64,000 nucleotides of DNA. Source: Variovorax atrisoli 110B (GTDB taxonomy: Bacteria; Pseudomonadota; Gammaproteobacteria; Burkholderiales; Burkholderiaceae_C). The translations under genes and the position numbers were made by a program. Location of the stretch: positions 882,204 to 946,203 of the forward strand of contig NZ_KB907450.1 in assembly GCF_000382045.1 (NCBI RefSeq), written 5' to 3'. Below the pieces are notes generated by a model. The model worked only from the letters and a program-made list of their open reading frames with translations, was not told where the DNA came from and did no database searches. Below are positions 36,193 to 44,896 of this stretch, piece by piece (the stretch's first letter is position 1; every line of letters starts with the position of its first letter).

Positions 36193-36522
36193 TCAGTGCG
36201 CTCGCCGCAGCAGCTCGAAGCTCGCATCGGCAGACGCGGTCGATTGCCGGCCGCGGCCCCAGCCGACGGCGCTGCGGTAGCTGCCCATGAGGGCCGCCGC
36301 CGCGGCATCGCGCTCCTCGGCGGTGGCGCTGCGGTCCGCGATCGGTGCGACGTAGAGCGCGTCTTCCGGGCAGTACAGCTCGCACATGAAGCACGTCTGG
36401 CAGTCGTCCTGCCGGGCGATGCGCGGCGCTGCGCCCGGCACGGCCTCGAAGACGTTCGTCGGGCAGGCGTTCACGCAGATGTTGCAGGCGGTGCAGCGCT
36501 CGGCGCTGATGACTTCGATCAT
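36193..36522 (-). CDS. Two-cluster 4Fe-4S ferredoxin subunit, AprB-like
   Basis: A 109-residue protein with two complete cluster motifs: C10-x2-C13-x2-C16-x3-C20-P and C41-x2-C44-x2-C47-x3-C51-P. A ~55-residue tail follows (SYRSAVGWGRGRQ). Size, motif spacing and genetic coupling to an FAD protein of the fumarate-reductase/AprA family (4-bp ATGA overlap at 36519-36522) resemble the AprB subunit of adenylylsulfate reductase. True dissimilatory sulfate reduction is not suggested. Electron transfer to or from the flavoprotein is the inferred role. Confidence 0.85.
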   Translation of the reverse strand: MIEVISAERCTACNICVNACPTNVFEAVPGAAPRIARQDDCQTCFMCELYCPEDALYVAPIADRSATAEERDAAAAALMGSYRSAVGWGRGRQSTASADASFELLRRAH

Positions 36523-38138
36523 GCGTCCACCCCTTCATTCACTGCGTGCTTCTGCACCCAGACCTCGTCGAGCCCGCCGCTGAGCAGCCGGTGCCGCTGC
36601 GACGGATCGAGCGTGCCGTGCTCGCGCCGGCGGTGCATGCCGCGCGTTTCGGTGCGCTGCAGCGCGCTGCGATACATCCAGCGCGAGGTGGCGAGCATGG
36701 CCGCCGCTTCGCGTGCGCGCACCGCCTCGGTAGCAGTGGCGGCCGGCGCGCTGGTGCGCAGGCGCTCCCACAAGGCATCGAGCCGCGAGAGCGAATCGCG
36801 CAGCGCATCGCCTTCGCGGAACCAGTTGCGCTCGTACGGAAAGACCTCGGCCTGCACCGCGCGAACGACTTCCTGGCTGTCGAAGGCCGTCGCACCGCGC
36901 GTCGAAAGCGCCACGCCGCCCGCGCGCAGTGCGGTGCGCTGCGACCTGGCGCGCGCATCGCGCCCGAAGGCCGCCGCGCCTGCGCCGGCCCAGAAGCCGG
37001 AAGACAGCGCCCAGGCCGCGTTGTGGCTGCCGCCGCCGGTGAAGCCGCCGCAGATCAGCTCGCGCGTCGCGGCGTCGCCTGCGGCGTACAGGCCCGGCAC
37101 CGAGGTGGCGCAGCTGTCGTCCACCAGGTGCAGGCCGCCCGTGCCGCGCACCGTGCCTTCGAGCCGCAGCGTCACGGGAAAGTGCTGCGTGAAGGGGTCG
37201 ATGCCCTGCCGGTCGAAGGAAACGAAGAAGTTGGGCTGCGCGGTGCGCATCCACGCGCGGATCTGCGCATCGGCGCGGTCGAGGCATGCGAAGACCGGCT
37301 GCGACTGCAGCGTCTGCGCGATCACGCCCCGCCCCTTCGAGGAGCCCGCGCCCTCGATGGCCACGCCGTCGGCCGTGTAGAAGGTCGCCCAGTTGTAGAA
37401 CAGCGACTTGGTCACCGACGAGAACGCCGGTCCGAGCCCGTAGGCGTTCGAGAACTCCATCCCCGAGAGCGCCGCGCCCACCTCCGCCGCCATCAGCTGG
37501 CCGTCGCCCGTGAGCACGTTGCAGCCGAGCGCGCGGCTCAGGAAGGCGCAGCCGCCGGTGGCGATGACCACAGCACCGGTGCGTGCCACCCAGCTCTCGC
37601 CCGTCTGGCGGTTGACGCCGGTGGCGCCGCAGACGGTGCCGTGCTCGTCCACCAGCAGTTCGAGCGCGGGGCTGTGGTCGAGGATGCGCGCGCCGGATTC
37701 CTTCACCCGCTTGCGCATCAGCCGCATGTATTCGGGACCCTGCAGCGAGGTGCAGCGCAGTGCGCCCTGGTCGTCGGCGGGAAAGGGGTAGCCCCAGTCC
37801 TTGAGCCGCTCGACGTTCTCCCAGGTCTGCTCCAGCACGCGGTCCATCCAGGCGTGCTCGGCCAGGTGGCCGCCCATCGCCAGGCGGCTGGCCTTGGCCT
37901 CCTCGCGCGCCTTGCCTTCGGGCGACACGTGCCAGAGCCCCGTGCCCGAAGGCGCCGTCGCGCCCGACGTGCCACAGAAGCCCTTGTCGGCGAGCAGCAC
38001 GCGCGCCCCTTGCGCGGCCGCGCTCACGGCAGCCCATGCACCGGCCGGCCCGCCGCCGATCACCAGGACATCGGCCTCGTGCCGCGCGGAGCCGTCCGCT
38101 CCCGAAAGAAGATGCCGCTCGAAATCCCTCGCGCCCAT
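36519..38138 (-). CDS. FAD-dependent oxidoreductase of the fumarate reductase/AprA family
   Basis: A 539-residue flavoprotein. The FAD Rossmann motif is ADVLVIGGGPAGAWAAVSAA near residue 23. The family block GGCAFLSRALGCNVLTGDGQLMAAEVGAALSGMEFSN, the substrate-loop region, and the second FAD motif TSVPGLYAAGDAATRELICGGFTGGG follow. The C-terminal helical region has an Arg-rich EWR-like end. It precedes and overlaps the two-cluster ferredoxin gene, giving an AprBA-like pair, with an SsuA-like binding protein third. Copy 3 of the shared element lies 55 bp upstream of the ATG at 38138. A role in reductive or oxidative attack on an organosulfur compound is inferred; the reaction is unknown. Confidence 0.85.
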   Translation of the reverse strand: MGARDFERHLLSGADGSARHEADVLVIGGGPAGAWAAVSAAAQGARVLLADKGFCGTSGATAPSGTGLWHVSPEGKAREEAKASRLAMGGHLAEHAWMDRVLEQTWENVERLKDWGYPFPADDQGALRCTSLQGPEYMRLMRKRVKESGARILDHSPALELLVDEHGTVCGATGVNRQTGESWVARTGAVVIATGGCAFLSRALGCNVLTGDGQLMAAEVGAALSGMEFSNAYGLGPAFSSVTKSLFYNWATFYTADGVAIEGAGSSKGRGVIAQTLQSQPVFACLDRADAQIRAWMRTAQPNFFVSFDRQGIDPFTQHFPVTLRLEGTVRGTGGLHLVDDSCATSVPGLYAAGDAATRELICGGFTGGGSHNAAWALSSGFWAGAGAAAFGRDARARSQRTALRAGGVALSTRGATAFDSQEVVRAVQAEVFPYERNWFREGDALRDSLSRLDALWERLRTSAPAATATEAVRAREAAAMLATSRWMYRSALQRTETRGMHRRREHGTLDPSQRHRLLSGGLDEVWVQKHAVNEGVDA

Positions 38139-38193
38139 GGTCGATCGCCTCGCAATGCAAAGAGCGAGACCGTATCAACGGCTGCCGAAGCGC

Positions 38194-38223
38194 ACAAAGA
38201 AGGAAAGCGCGGATCGATATGCG
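38194..38223 (-). promoter_or_regulatory. Copy 3 of the shared 30-bp upstream element (leftward)
   Basis: Read on the minus strand the copy begins CGCATATC at 38223 and has TTCCTTCTTTG at 38205-38195, the same 10-bp spacing between half-sites as in copies 1 and 2. It is 55 bp upstream of the flavoprotein start. A TGATAC hexamer follows about 16 bp further downstream and could be a -10 element. Confidence 0.55.
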
Positions 38224-38275
38224 GTCCGCGCGTGCGGGCAGAATGCCGCCTCCCCAGGATCGAGGCAGCACCAGA

Positions 38276-38704
38276 ATGAACATCACCCTGTCGCCCCCTA
38301 CCGAGGAACAGTTGCGCTCCGGCGAACTGGGCCTCAAGCTGCGCCGCTACAACTACGGCTTCGTCGGCGAATACCCGAGGCAGGAATACATCCGGCTCGA
38401 TGCGAGAGACGAGAACGGCCGTCTGCTCGGCGGGCTGCGCGGCTTCGTGTTCCTGTACTGGCTCGATGTCGAGGTGCTCTTCGTGGAGGAAGATGCCCGG
38501 GGTGCAGGCCTCGGCAGCCGCCTGCTGGCCGAAGCCGAGCGGCAGGCCATCACGCTCGGCGCCAGGAACGCGAAGCTGTCCACCTTCGAGTGGCAGGCAC
38601 GCGGCTTCTACCTGAAGCAGGGCTACGAGGAATACGGGCGCATCGACGACTACGCGCCCGGCTTCTATCTCGCGTACATGAAGAAAGCGCTGCAGGCGCC
38701 CTGA
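38276..38704 (+). CDS. Small GNAT-family acetyltransferase
   Basis: A 142-residue GNAT protein with the acetyl-CoA loop DARGAGLGSRLLAEAERQA and the C-terminal FEWQARGFYLKQGYEEYGRIDDY segment. This ARxFYxxxGF-type end is common in YhbS/AtsE-like family members. No substrate can be assigned. It is divergent from the flavoprotein operon (137-bp gap) and convergent with the MFS gene (6-bp gap). Confidence 0.85.
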   Translation: MNITLSPPTEEQLRSGELGLKLRRYNYGFVGEYPRQEYIRLDARDENGRLLGGLRGFVFLYWLDVEVLFVEEDARGAGLGSRLLAEAERQAITLGARNAKLSTFEWQARGFYLKQGYEEYGRIDDYAPGFYLAYMKKALQAP

Positions 38705-38710
38705 GGCGGG

Positions 38711-40204
38711 CTACTTCGGCGCAGCCTCCCCGGCTGCCACCGCCCTGCTCTCCACCAGCCCTTCCCTGGGCAGCAGCAAGGCCAGCGCGATCACGCCGAG
38801 GCTCACGACCAGCATCATCACGAAGGTGAGGTGCAGCGATCCGCCCAGCGCCAGGCGGATGGCCGAATCGCCCGCGACGGAGCCGTGCACGCCCTGCAGC
38901 AGCATGCGCAGCTGCTCGTCGGAGAACATCGGCCGACCGTCGCCGTGCGTGAGCCCGAAGTTGAAGACCGCGCCGAAGAAGGCGGCGCCCAGCGCGCTGC
39001 CGAGGTTGCGCGAGAACACGTTCGATGCGGTGGCGATGCCGCGCTGCGCGAGATCGACGCCCTCCTGGATGAGGATGAGCGAGCTCAGGCTCATCACGCC
39101 CATGCCCAGTCCGATGATGAAGGAGCCGATCGCAGGAAGCACGGGAGAGCTGCCCGAGCCCAGCAGCACGAAGGTCGAGGCGCCCACCGGAATCAGCGCC
39201 GCGCCGGTCACCACCATGCGCCACAGGCCGATGCGGTGGAAGGTGCGCGATGTCAGCGTCGCGCCGATGGGCCATCCCAGCATGACCATCGTGAGCGTGA
39301 GGCCAGCCGTGACCGAGGAGCGCTCCAGCACCACCTGCACGTACATCGGCAGGAAGGTGGTGATGCCGATCAGCACCATGCCGGCGAGCATGGCCGCGCC
39401 GTTGACGATGGCGATCATCCGCGCGCCCCACAGGCGCAGCGACACCATCGGGTCGGCCGCGCGGCGCTCCTGCGCGATGAACAGCACCAGCGTGACGGCG
39501 AACAACCCGGCCCACGCGAGCGCCACGCCCGAGTTGCCCACGCCGAATTCGGTGAGCGCGATCATCAGCGCCGCGATGCCGATGGTGAAGAGCACGGCGC
39601 CCACGATGTCGATGGAAGAGCGCCGCACCGTGGGCGCTTCGTGCAGGAAGAACCAGAATCCCGCCGCCGCCGCGAGGCCGATCGGCACGTTGACCCAGAA
39701 GATCCACGCCCACGAGAGCTTCTGCACGATGAGCGCGCCGATCATCGGCCCCAGCACCGCCGACACCGCCCACACGCTCGCGAGCCAGCCCTGCACCTTG
39801 CCGCGCTCGCGCACCGGATAGAGATCGCCCACGATGGTGAGCGCCACCGGCTGGATCGCGCCCGCGCCGATGCCCTGTATGAGCCGGAAGCAGATCATGG
39901 CCGGCATCGACCACGAGAAGCCCGCGAGCACCGAGCCGATGACGAAGACCGCGATGCCCACGAACATGATGGGCTTGCGGCCGTAGAGGTCGGACAGCTT
40001 GCCGAACACCACCGTCATCGCGGTCTGCGCCAGCAGGAAGGAGGCGAACACCCAGCTGTAGAGATGCAGCCCGCCCAGCTCGGAGGCGATCTGCGGCATC
40101 ACGGTGGAGACGATGGTGGCTTCTATGGCCACCATCGCCATGGAGGCCATGATCGAGGCGATGACCAGTGGGCGGCTTGTTGTTCTGGGGGTCGTGGAGG
40201 TCAT
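38711..40204 (-). CDS. MFS multidrug efflux transporter, DHA2 (EmrB/QacA) family
   Basis: A 497-residue integral membrane protein with about 14 predicted segments. MFS motifs include VVFGKLSDLYGRKPIMFVG (motif A) and RLIQGIGAGAIQPVALTIVGDLYPVRERGKVQG (motif C region and following loop). The WIFWVNVPIGLAAAAGFWFFL segment is typical of DHA2 drug/H+ antiporters. There is no adjacent EmrA-like adaptor or TetR regulator, so the substrate is open. It lies downstream of cfa on the same strand, separated by a strong hairpin. Confidence 0.9.
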   Translation of the reverse strand: MTSTTPRTTSRPLVIASIMASMAMVAIEATIVSTVMPQIASELGGLHLYSWVFASFLLAQTAMTVVFGKLSDLYGRKPIMFVGIAVFVIGSVLAGFSWSMPAMICFRLIQGIGAGAIQPVALTIVGDLYPVRERGKVQGWLASVWAVSAVLGPMIGALIVQKLSWAWIFWVNVPIGLAAAAGFWFFLHEAPTVRRSSIDIVGAVLFTIGIAALMIALTEFGVGNSGVALAWAGLFAVTLVLFIAQERRAADPMVSLRLWGARMIAIVNGAAMLAGMVLIGITTFLPMYVQVVLERSSVTAGLTLTMVMLGWPIGATLTSRTFHRIGLWRMVVTGAALIPVGASTFVLLGSGSSPVLPAIGSFIIGLGMGVMSLSSLILIQEGVDLAQRGIATASNVFSRNLGSALGAAFFGAVFNFGLTHGDGRPMFSDEQLRMLLQGVHGSVAGDSAIRLALGGSLHLTFVMMLVVSLGVIALALLLPREGLVESRAVAAGEAAPK

Positions 40205-40244
40205 GAGCCGTGCATGCTATAGACGCCATGAGCCCCTGTCGCTG

Positions 40245-40274
40245 GCTCGGGCTCTCGGGCGCCCGAGCCCGAGC
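40245..40274 (-). terminator. Long GC-rich hairpin after cfa, probable transcript end
   Basis: GCTCGGGC at 40245-40252 pairs with GCCCGAGC at 40267-40274 and the stem continues through TCGGGC/GCCCGA, about 14 bp with a 2-nt bulge and almost no loop. It starts 4 bp after the cfa stop and lies before the MFS start. No U-tract follows on the minus strand, so it may stabilise the cfa 3' end or act with Rho rather than as an intrinsic terminator. Confidence 0.5.
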
Positions 40275-40278
40275 GAGC

Positions 40279-41511
40279 TCAGCCGGCGTTCAGCGCCGAA
40301 GTGCCGTCGTAGATGTAGCGGCGCGACCACGGCAGCGTCTTCGCCGGCCTGCCCGCCTTGCGCCCGACGACCTGGTAGATCGCCACGTCGTCGTTCTCGA
40401 AGGCATAGGCGCAGCCCGCGAGGTACACGCGCCAGATGCGGAACTTCTCCTCGTCGACCAGGGCGCGCGCCTTCTCGCTGTTGGCCTCGTAGGCGTCGCT
40501 CCAGAAGCGCAGCGTCTGCGCGTAGTGGCGGCGCAGGTTCTCCACGTCGAAGGCCTCGAGCCCGCCCTGCTGCATGGCCTGCAGCGCGAGGCTGATGTGC
40601 GGCAGCTCGCCGTTGGGGAACACGTAGCGGTCGATGAAGTCGCCGCCACCGTACGACACGCCGCCCCCTTCGGGGTCGGACGAGGTGATGCCGTGGTTCA
40701 TCACCACGCCGTCGTCGGCCAGCAGCTGCTGCACGCGCCTGAAGTAGTCGGGCAGGTTCTTGCGGCCCACGTGCTCGAACATGCCGACGCTGGTGATGCG
40801 GTCGAACTGGCCGGTCACGTCGCGGTAGTCCTGCAGGCGGATCTCGATGCGGTCTTCCAAACCGGCGGCCTTCACGCGCTCCGTCGCGAGATCGAACTGG
40901 TTCTGCGACAGCGTCACGCCCACGCAGCGCGCGCCGAACTTCTGCGCCGCGCGGATCACCAGCGCGCCCCAGCCGCAGCCGATGTCGAGCAGGGTCTGGC
41001 CCGGCTTCAGCTCGATCTTGGTGAGGATGTGGTCGATCTTCTTGAGCTGCGCGGTGGCGAGGTCTTCATCGCCGTTCTCGAAGTACGCGCACGAGTACAC
41101 CATGTTCGGGTCGAGCCACAGCTGGTAGAACTCGTTGGAAACGTCGTAGTGGTACTGGATGGACTTCTTGTCCGAGGACTTGGTGTGCGTGAAGTAGCGC
41201 GCCATGTTCTGCAGCGCGCCGCCCGGCTTGTCGATCGATGTCCTGGCCAGGCCGTAGGCGATGTCGATCACGTCGCTGAGCTTGCCCTCGATGTCGATCT
41301 TGCTCTTGACGTAGGCCTCGCCCAGGTTGTCGAGCGTGGGCTGCAGCATCAGCGACAGAGCGGCTGGCGATTTCACGTGCAGCGTGACGGCGGGTCCGCT
41401 GAAGGTGCCGAAGTCGAAGGACTGGCCATCCCACAGGGTGAGCCGCGCCGGCAGGTTGGCGCGCTCGCGGACCGCGGCGCTCCACTGCGCCAGCTTCTTT
41501 TCCCAAAGCAT
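40279..41511 (-). CDS. cfa: Cyclopropane-fatty-acyl-phospholipid synthase
   Basis: A 410-residue SAM-dependent methyltransferase. The SAM site is LLDIGCGWGALVIRAAQKFG near residue 165. The lipid-modifying core includes QYHYDVSNEFYQLWLDPNMVYSCAYF, SVGMFEHVGRKNLPDYF and SLALQAMQQGGLEAFDVENLRRHYAQTL. It adds a methylene bridge to unsaturated acyl chains of membrane phospholipids. The ATG at 41511 was chosen because the conserved region starts soon after. The C-terminus ends with a basic tail rather than a recognisable extra domain. Confidence 0.9.
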   Translation of the reverse strand: MLWEKKLAQWSAAVRERANLPARLTLWDGQSFDFGTFSGPAVTLHVKSPAALSLMLQPTLDNLGEAYVKSKIDIEGKLSDVIDIAYGLARTSIDKPGGALQNMARYFTHTKSSDKKSIQYHYDVSNEFYQLWLDPNMVYSCAYFENGDEDLATAQLKKIDHILTKIELKPGQTLLDIGCGWGALVIRAAQKFGARCVGVTLSQNQFDLATERVKAAGLEDRIEIRLQDYRDVTGQFDRITSVGMFEHVGRKNLPDYFRRVQQLLADDGVVMNHGITSSDPEGGGVSYGGGDFIDRYVFPNGELPHISLALQAMQQGGLEAFDVENLRRHYAQTLRFWSDAYEANSEKARALVDEEKFRIWRVYLAGCAYAFENDDVAIYQVVGRKAGRPAKTLPWSRRYIYDGTSALNAG

Positions 41512-41536
41512 GCATTTCTCCGTGTTGTTGAGTTCT

Positions 41537-41554
41537 CCCGCCCGAAGGGGCGGG
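41537..41554. terminator. Stem-loop between the CDF transporter and cfa genes
   Basis: CCCGCCC at 41537-41543 and GGGCGGG at 41548-41554 form a 7-bp GC stem with a GAAG loop. It lies 83 bp after the CDF stop and 26 bp before the cfa start, both leftward genes. There is no U-tract, so a Rho-assisted end for the CDF transcript or a cfa leader structure are both possible. Confidence 0.35.
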
Positions 41555-41636
41555 CGGGTTGCTGCAGCGGGCAAGACGATAGCGAAGTTTCGCGAAGCCT
41601 GCATGGCCGGGACGACGCAAGAAATCGCGGCAAGTG

Positions 41637-42566
41637 CTACAAGGCGTCGCTGGTCCTGGCCGGAGCGGGTGCCTCGCTCGCCTCGATGAAGATCCGCCTG
41701 ATCATCGGGAAACGCGCGCGTGCCTGCTTCTCGATGGCCGCGATGGCATCGGCCGCCTCGCCGGTGGGCGTGTCGTCCTTGAAGTTGACGTCGACGACCA
41801 CGAGCACCTCGTCGGGGCCGATGTACATCGAGAGGATGTGCCCCACCTCCTCCACGCATTCCTGCTCCATGGCCATCGCGCGGATGGCGCGGGCGGTCTC
41901 GGGGCGGATGCCCTCGCCGATCAGCAGCCCGCGCGCCTGCGCGACCAGCACCACCGCCACGCCCGCCAGCAGCACGCCGATGATCACCGAGGCCACGCCG
42001 TCGAGTTCGGGCATGTCCAGCGCATGGCTCAGGTAGATGCCGAGCGCGGCGACCGCCAGGCCCACCAGCGCGGCGGAATCCTCGGCCAGCACGGTGTAGG
42101 TGGTCGGGTCCTTGCTGCGGTCGAGCGCCTGCCAGAAAGGCAATCCGCGTGCCTGCGCGCGAAACTGCCGCAGAGCGATCAGGAAGCTCGTGCCCTCGAA
42201 GAGCGCCGCCGCGGCCAGCACGACGTAGTTCCAGAACGGATCGCGCATCGGCTCAGGCTGGCGGATGTGCTGCACGCCCTCGAAGAACGACACGCCTCCG
42301 CCCAGACCGAAGATCAGCACCGCGACGATCAGGCTCCAGAAGTAGAGCTCCTTGCCGTGCCCGAACGGGTGCTCCGCAGTCGCGGGCCGCTTGCTCAGGT
42401 GCAGGCCCACCAGCAGCAGCACGCCGTTGAAGGTGTCGACCGCCGAATGCACGCCTTCCGACAGCATCGCCGAGCTGCCGGTGATGCCCGCGACGACGAA
42501 CTTGGTGGCCGCGATCGCCACGTTGGCGCCGATGGCGCCGTAGATGGCGATCTTCGATTCAGCCAC
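41637..42566 (-). CDS. Cation diffusion facilitator family transporter with atypical TM5 site
   Basis: A 309-residue CDF protein with six membrane segments and a C-terminal cytosolic ferredoxin-like metal-binding domain (VDVNFKDDTPTGEAADAIAAIEKQ). The TM2 site is H40-x3-D44 in VHSAVD. In TM5 the usual HxxxD or DxxxD is replaced by E162-D163 in LAEDSAALVGL, with Ala and Leu four residues on. This is the pattern of the SLC30A9-like subgroup rather than ZitB/FieF. It probably exports a divalent cation, but the metal is uncertain. It is followed on the same strand by cfa. Confidence 0.85.
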   Translation of the reverse strand: MAESKIAIYGAIGANVAIAATKFVVAGITGSSAMLSEGVHSAVDTFNGVLLLVGLHLSKRPATAEHPFGHGKELYFWSLIVAVLIFGLGGGVSFFEGVQHIRQPEPMRDPFWNYVVLAAAALFEGTSFLIALRQFRAQARGLPFWQALDRSKDPTTYTVLAEDSAALVGLAVAALGIYLSHALDMPELDGVASVIIGVLLAGVAVVLVAQARGLLIGEGIRPETARAIRAMAMEQECVEEVGHILSMYIGPDEVLVVVDVNFKDDTPTGEAADAIAAIEKQARARFPMIRRIFIEASEAPAPARTSDAL

Positions 42567-42593
42567 GCGGCGCAGCTCCGCGTGCCGGCAGGC

Positions 42594-43586
42594 TCACGCA
42601 GCCTCCATGGAAGCGGCGCCCATCGCGTCGTTGCCCGCCTCGCCCAGCCAGCGGCGCTTGTCGCGCAGCGGGGGCGCGCCGAACATGCGGCCGTACTCGC
42701 GGGCGAACTGCGAGGTGCTCTCGTAGCCCACGCTGTGCGCGGCGCTCGCCACGTCGGCGCCTGCGATCAGCATCTGCCGGCGCGCCTCCTGCAGACGCAG
42801 CTGCTTCTGGTACTGCAGCGGGCTCATCGCGGTCACCGCCTTGAAGTGGTGGTGGAACGACGACACGCTCATGTGCACCGCGCGCGCCATGTCTTCCACC
42901 CGCAGCGACTGGGCGTAGTTCATGCGCAGCGCGCTGATGGCCTTGGTGATGCGCTGCGTGTGGCTGTCCTGCAGGGCGATCTGCCGCAGCCGGGCGCCCT
43001 CGCCGTTGACCAGCAGGCGATACATGATCTCGCGCTTGATCAGCGGCGCGACGATGGGCACGTCTTCCGGCGTATCGAGCAGCCGCAGCAGGCGCAGCAC
43101 CGGCTCCAGCACCGGCATGGCGATGCGGTTGACGTACATGCCGCGCGAGGCCGGCGCGTTGGCCTTGGCCGGCAGCTTCTCGTCGCCGATGAGGTCGCCG
43201 ATCTCGTCGAGGGCCAGCTCGAGCCGCACGCCCAGGTAGGGCTCGTCCTCGCTCTTGACGCACACCTGGCCGCACACGGGCAGGTCGACGGAGGTCACGA
43301 GGTAGTGCATCGGGTCGTACACGTAGATGTCGTCGCCCACGATGATGCGCTTGGAGCCCTGCGCGATCAGCCCCAAAGCGGGGGAAGCGAAGCCGTGCTT
43401 GGGCCCTTCGGGCTTGCGGATGCAGAACACCTGCAGGCCGGGTACGGCGGTGACGACGGTGCCTTCCTGCCCCTGCGTGATGTGCTCGATGAGCGCCACG
43501 AGCTGCTTGCGGGCTTCTTCGAGTTCGGGGTCGAGCGGCATCGGCTGGGCGATGGCGGCGGCGATTTCGGGTGTTTCGTCGGACAT
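42594..43586 (-). CDS. AraC-family transcriptional regulator
   Basis: A 330-residue regulator. The N-terminal ~190 residues are a cupin-like sensor domain (AraC_N type: SPALGLIAQGSKRIIVGDDIYVYDPMHYLVTSVDLPV). The C-terminal double helix-turn-helix spans about 225-325, with VEDMARAVHMSVSSFHHHFKAVTAMSPLQYQKQLRLQEARR and SVGYESTSQFAREYGRMFG. It is divergent from the aldo/keto reductase gene at 43844 across a 257-bp region, a common arrangement in which this regulator group controls an adjacent oxidoreductase. Confidence 0.92.
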   Translation of the reverse strand: MSDETPEIAAAIAQPMPLDPELEEARKQLVALIEHITQGQEGTVVTAVPGLQVFCIRKPEGPKHGFASPALGLIAQGSKRIIVGDDIYVYDPMHYLVTSVDLPVCGQVCVKSEDEPYLGVRLELALDEIGDLIGDEKLPAKANAPASRGMYVNRIAMPVLEPVLRLLRLLDTPEDVPIVAPLIKREIMYRLLVNGEGARLRQIALQDSHTQRITKAISALRMNYAQSLRVEDMARAVHMSVSSFHHHFKAVTAMSPLQYQKQLRLQEARRQMLIAGADVASAAHSVGYESTSQFAREYGRMFGAPPLRDKRRWLGEAGNDAMGAASMEAA

Positions 43587-43843
43587 GTTTCTGGAGCCTT
43601 GTCGCGATGGGGAGCCGCGGAAACGACCGGACGGCCCCTGGAGGAATGAGCGATCGGAAGCTTAGCGCTCCTCCCGCCGCTTCGCACGCCCCGCGCGGGA
43701 GGTCTGGAGAATCAGGCAAATACTTTGCAGGAACGCGCTCGCCGGGGAACGGAAGCCGGCGGGATACTTTTCCGGCGGATCGGGCCTTTCGCTCCTTCCC
43801 TGCCTTCTTTCCCTTCGGCCCCTTCCCACAAAGGAACCTTTCC

Positions 43844-44896
43844 ATGCAATACCGCAAGTTCGGCCGCACCGGCCTATTCGTCTCCGAACTCTGCCTGGGC
43901 ACCATGACCTTCGGCGGCTCCTCCGGCATCTGGGGCCAGATCGGCAACCTGCAGCAGTCGGAGGCCGAGGGGCTGATCGGCCGCTCGCTGGACGCCGGCA
44001 TCAACTTCATCGACACGGCCGACGTGTATTCGGAGGGCCAGTCGGAAGTCATCACCGGCCAGGCGCTGAAGAACCTCAAGGTGCCGCGCGACAGCTTCGT
44101 GCTGGCCACCAAGGTGCTGGGAGAGACCGGCAGCAAGGGCGTCAACTCCGCCGGCGCCTCGCGTTTCCACATCATGGACGGCGTGAAGGCCAGCCTGCAG
44201 CGCCTGCAGCTCGACCACATCGACCTCTACCAGATCCACGGCTTCGACCCCGTCACGCCCATCGAGGAGACGGTGCACGCACTCGACAACCTGGTGCGGC
44301 AAGGCCACGTGCGCTACGTGGGCGTGTCGAACTGGGCCGCCTGGCAGATCGCCAAGGCGCTGGGCATCGCCGAACGCGACCGGCTGGCGCGCTTCGAGTC
44401 GCTGCAGGCCTACTACACCATCGCCGGGCGCGACCTGGAGCGCGAGCTGGTGCCGCTGCTGCGCAGCGAGAACGTCGGCCTGATGGTGTGGAGCCCTCTC
44501 GCGGGCGGCCTGCTCAGCGGCAAGTACGGCCGCAACACCGAGGCCGAGAAAGGCAGCCGCCGCACCAACTTCGACTTTCCGCCGGTGAACGTCGAGCGCG
44601 CCTACGACTGCATCGACGTGATGCGTGGCCTGGCCGAATCGCGCGGCGTGTCGGTGGCGCAGATCGCGCTGGCGTGGCTGCTGCACCAGCAGGTGGTGAC
44701 CAGCGTGATCATCGGCGCCAAGCGCGTCGAGCAGCTGGACGACAACATCGCGGCCACCGCCATCAAGCTCACGGCCGACGAGCTCGCCACACTGGACAAG
44801 GTGAGCGCGCTGCCGGCCGAATACCCTGGCTGGATGCTGGAGCGCCAGGGCGGCGTGCGCGGCAAGCGGCTGGAAGAATCAGGCCGCCGCGGCTGA
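43844..44896 (+). CDS. Aldo/keto reductase
   Basis: A 350-residue NADPH-dependent reductase of the KCNAB/YajO-like group. The catalytic residues are visible: Asp and Tyr in [11 protein letters not shown], Lys in VLATKVLG and His in YQIHGFDP. The C-terminal cofactor-binding segment is [16 protein letters not shown]. The ATG at 43844 follows AAGGAA at 43831-43836. It is divergent from the AraC gene, which probably regulates it. Its last 18 bp overlap, antiparallel, the end of bioD. Substrate unknown. Confidence 0.9.
   Translation: MQYRKFGRTGLFVSELCLGTMTFGGSSGIWGQIGNLQQSEAEGLIGRSLDAGINFIDTADVYSEGQSEVITGQALKNLKVPRDSFVLATKVLGETGSKGVNSAGASRFHIMDGVKASLQRLQLDHIDLYQIHGFDPVTPIEETVHALDNLVRQGHVRYVGVSNWAAWQIAKALGIAERDRLARFESLQAYYTIAGRDLERELVPLLRSENVGLMVWSPLAGGLLSGKYGRNTEAEKGSRRTNFDFPPVNVERAYDCIDVMRGLAESRGVSVAQIALAWLLHQQVVTSVIIGAKRVEQLDDNIAATAIKLTADELATLDKVSALPAEYPGWMLERQGGVRGKRLEESGRRG

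Noticed and set aside
36193..38138. True adenylylsulfate reductase (dissimilatory AprBA)
   Set aside because: There is no sat, qmo or dsr gene nearby, the ferredoxin-like subunit is shorter and the flavoprotein is smaller than AprA; only family-level resemblance can be claimed.
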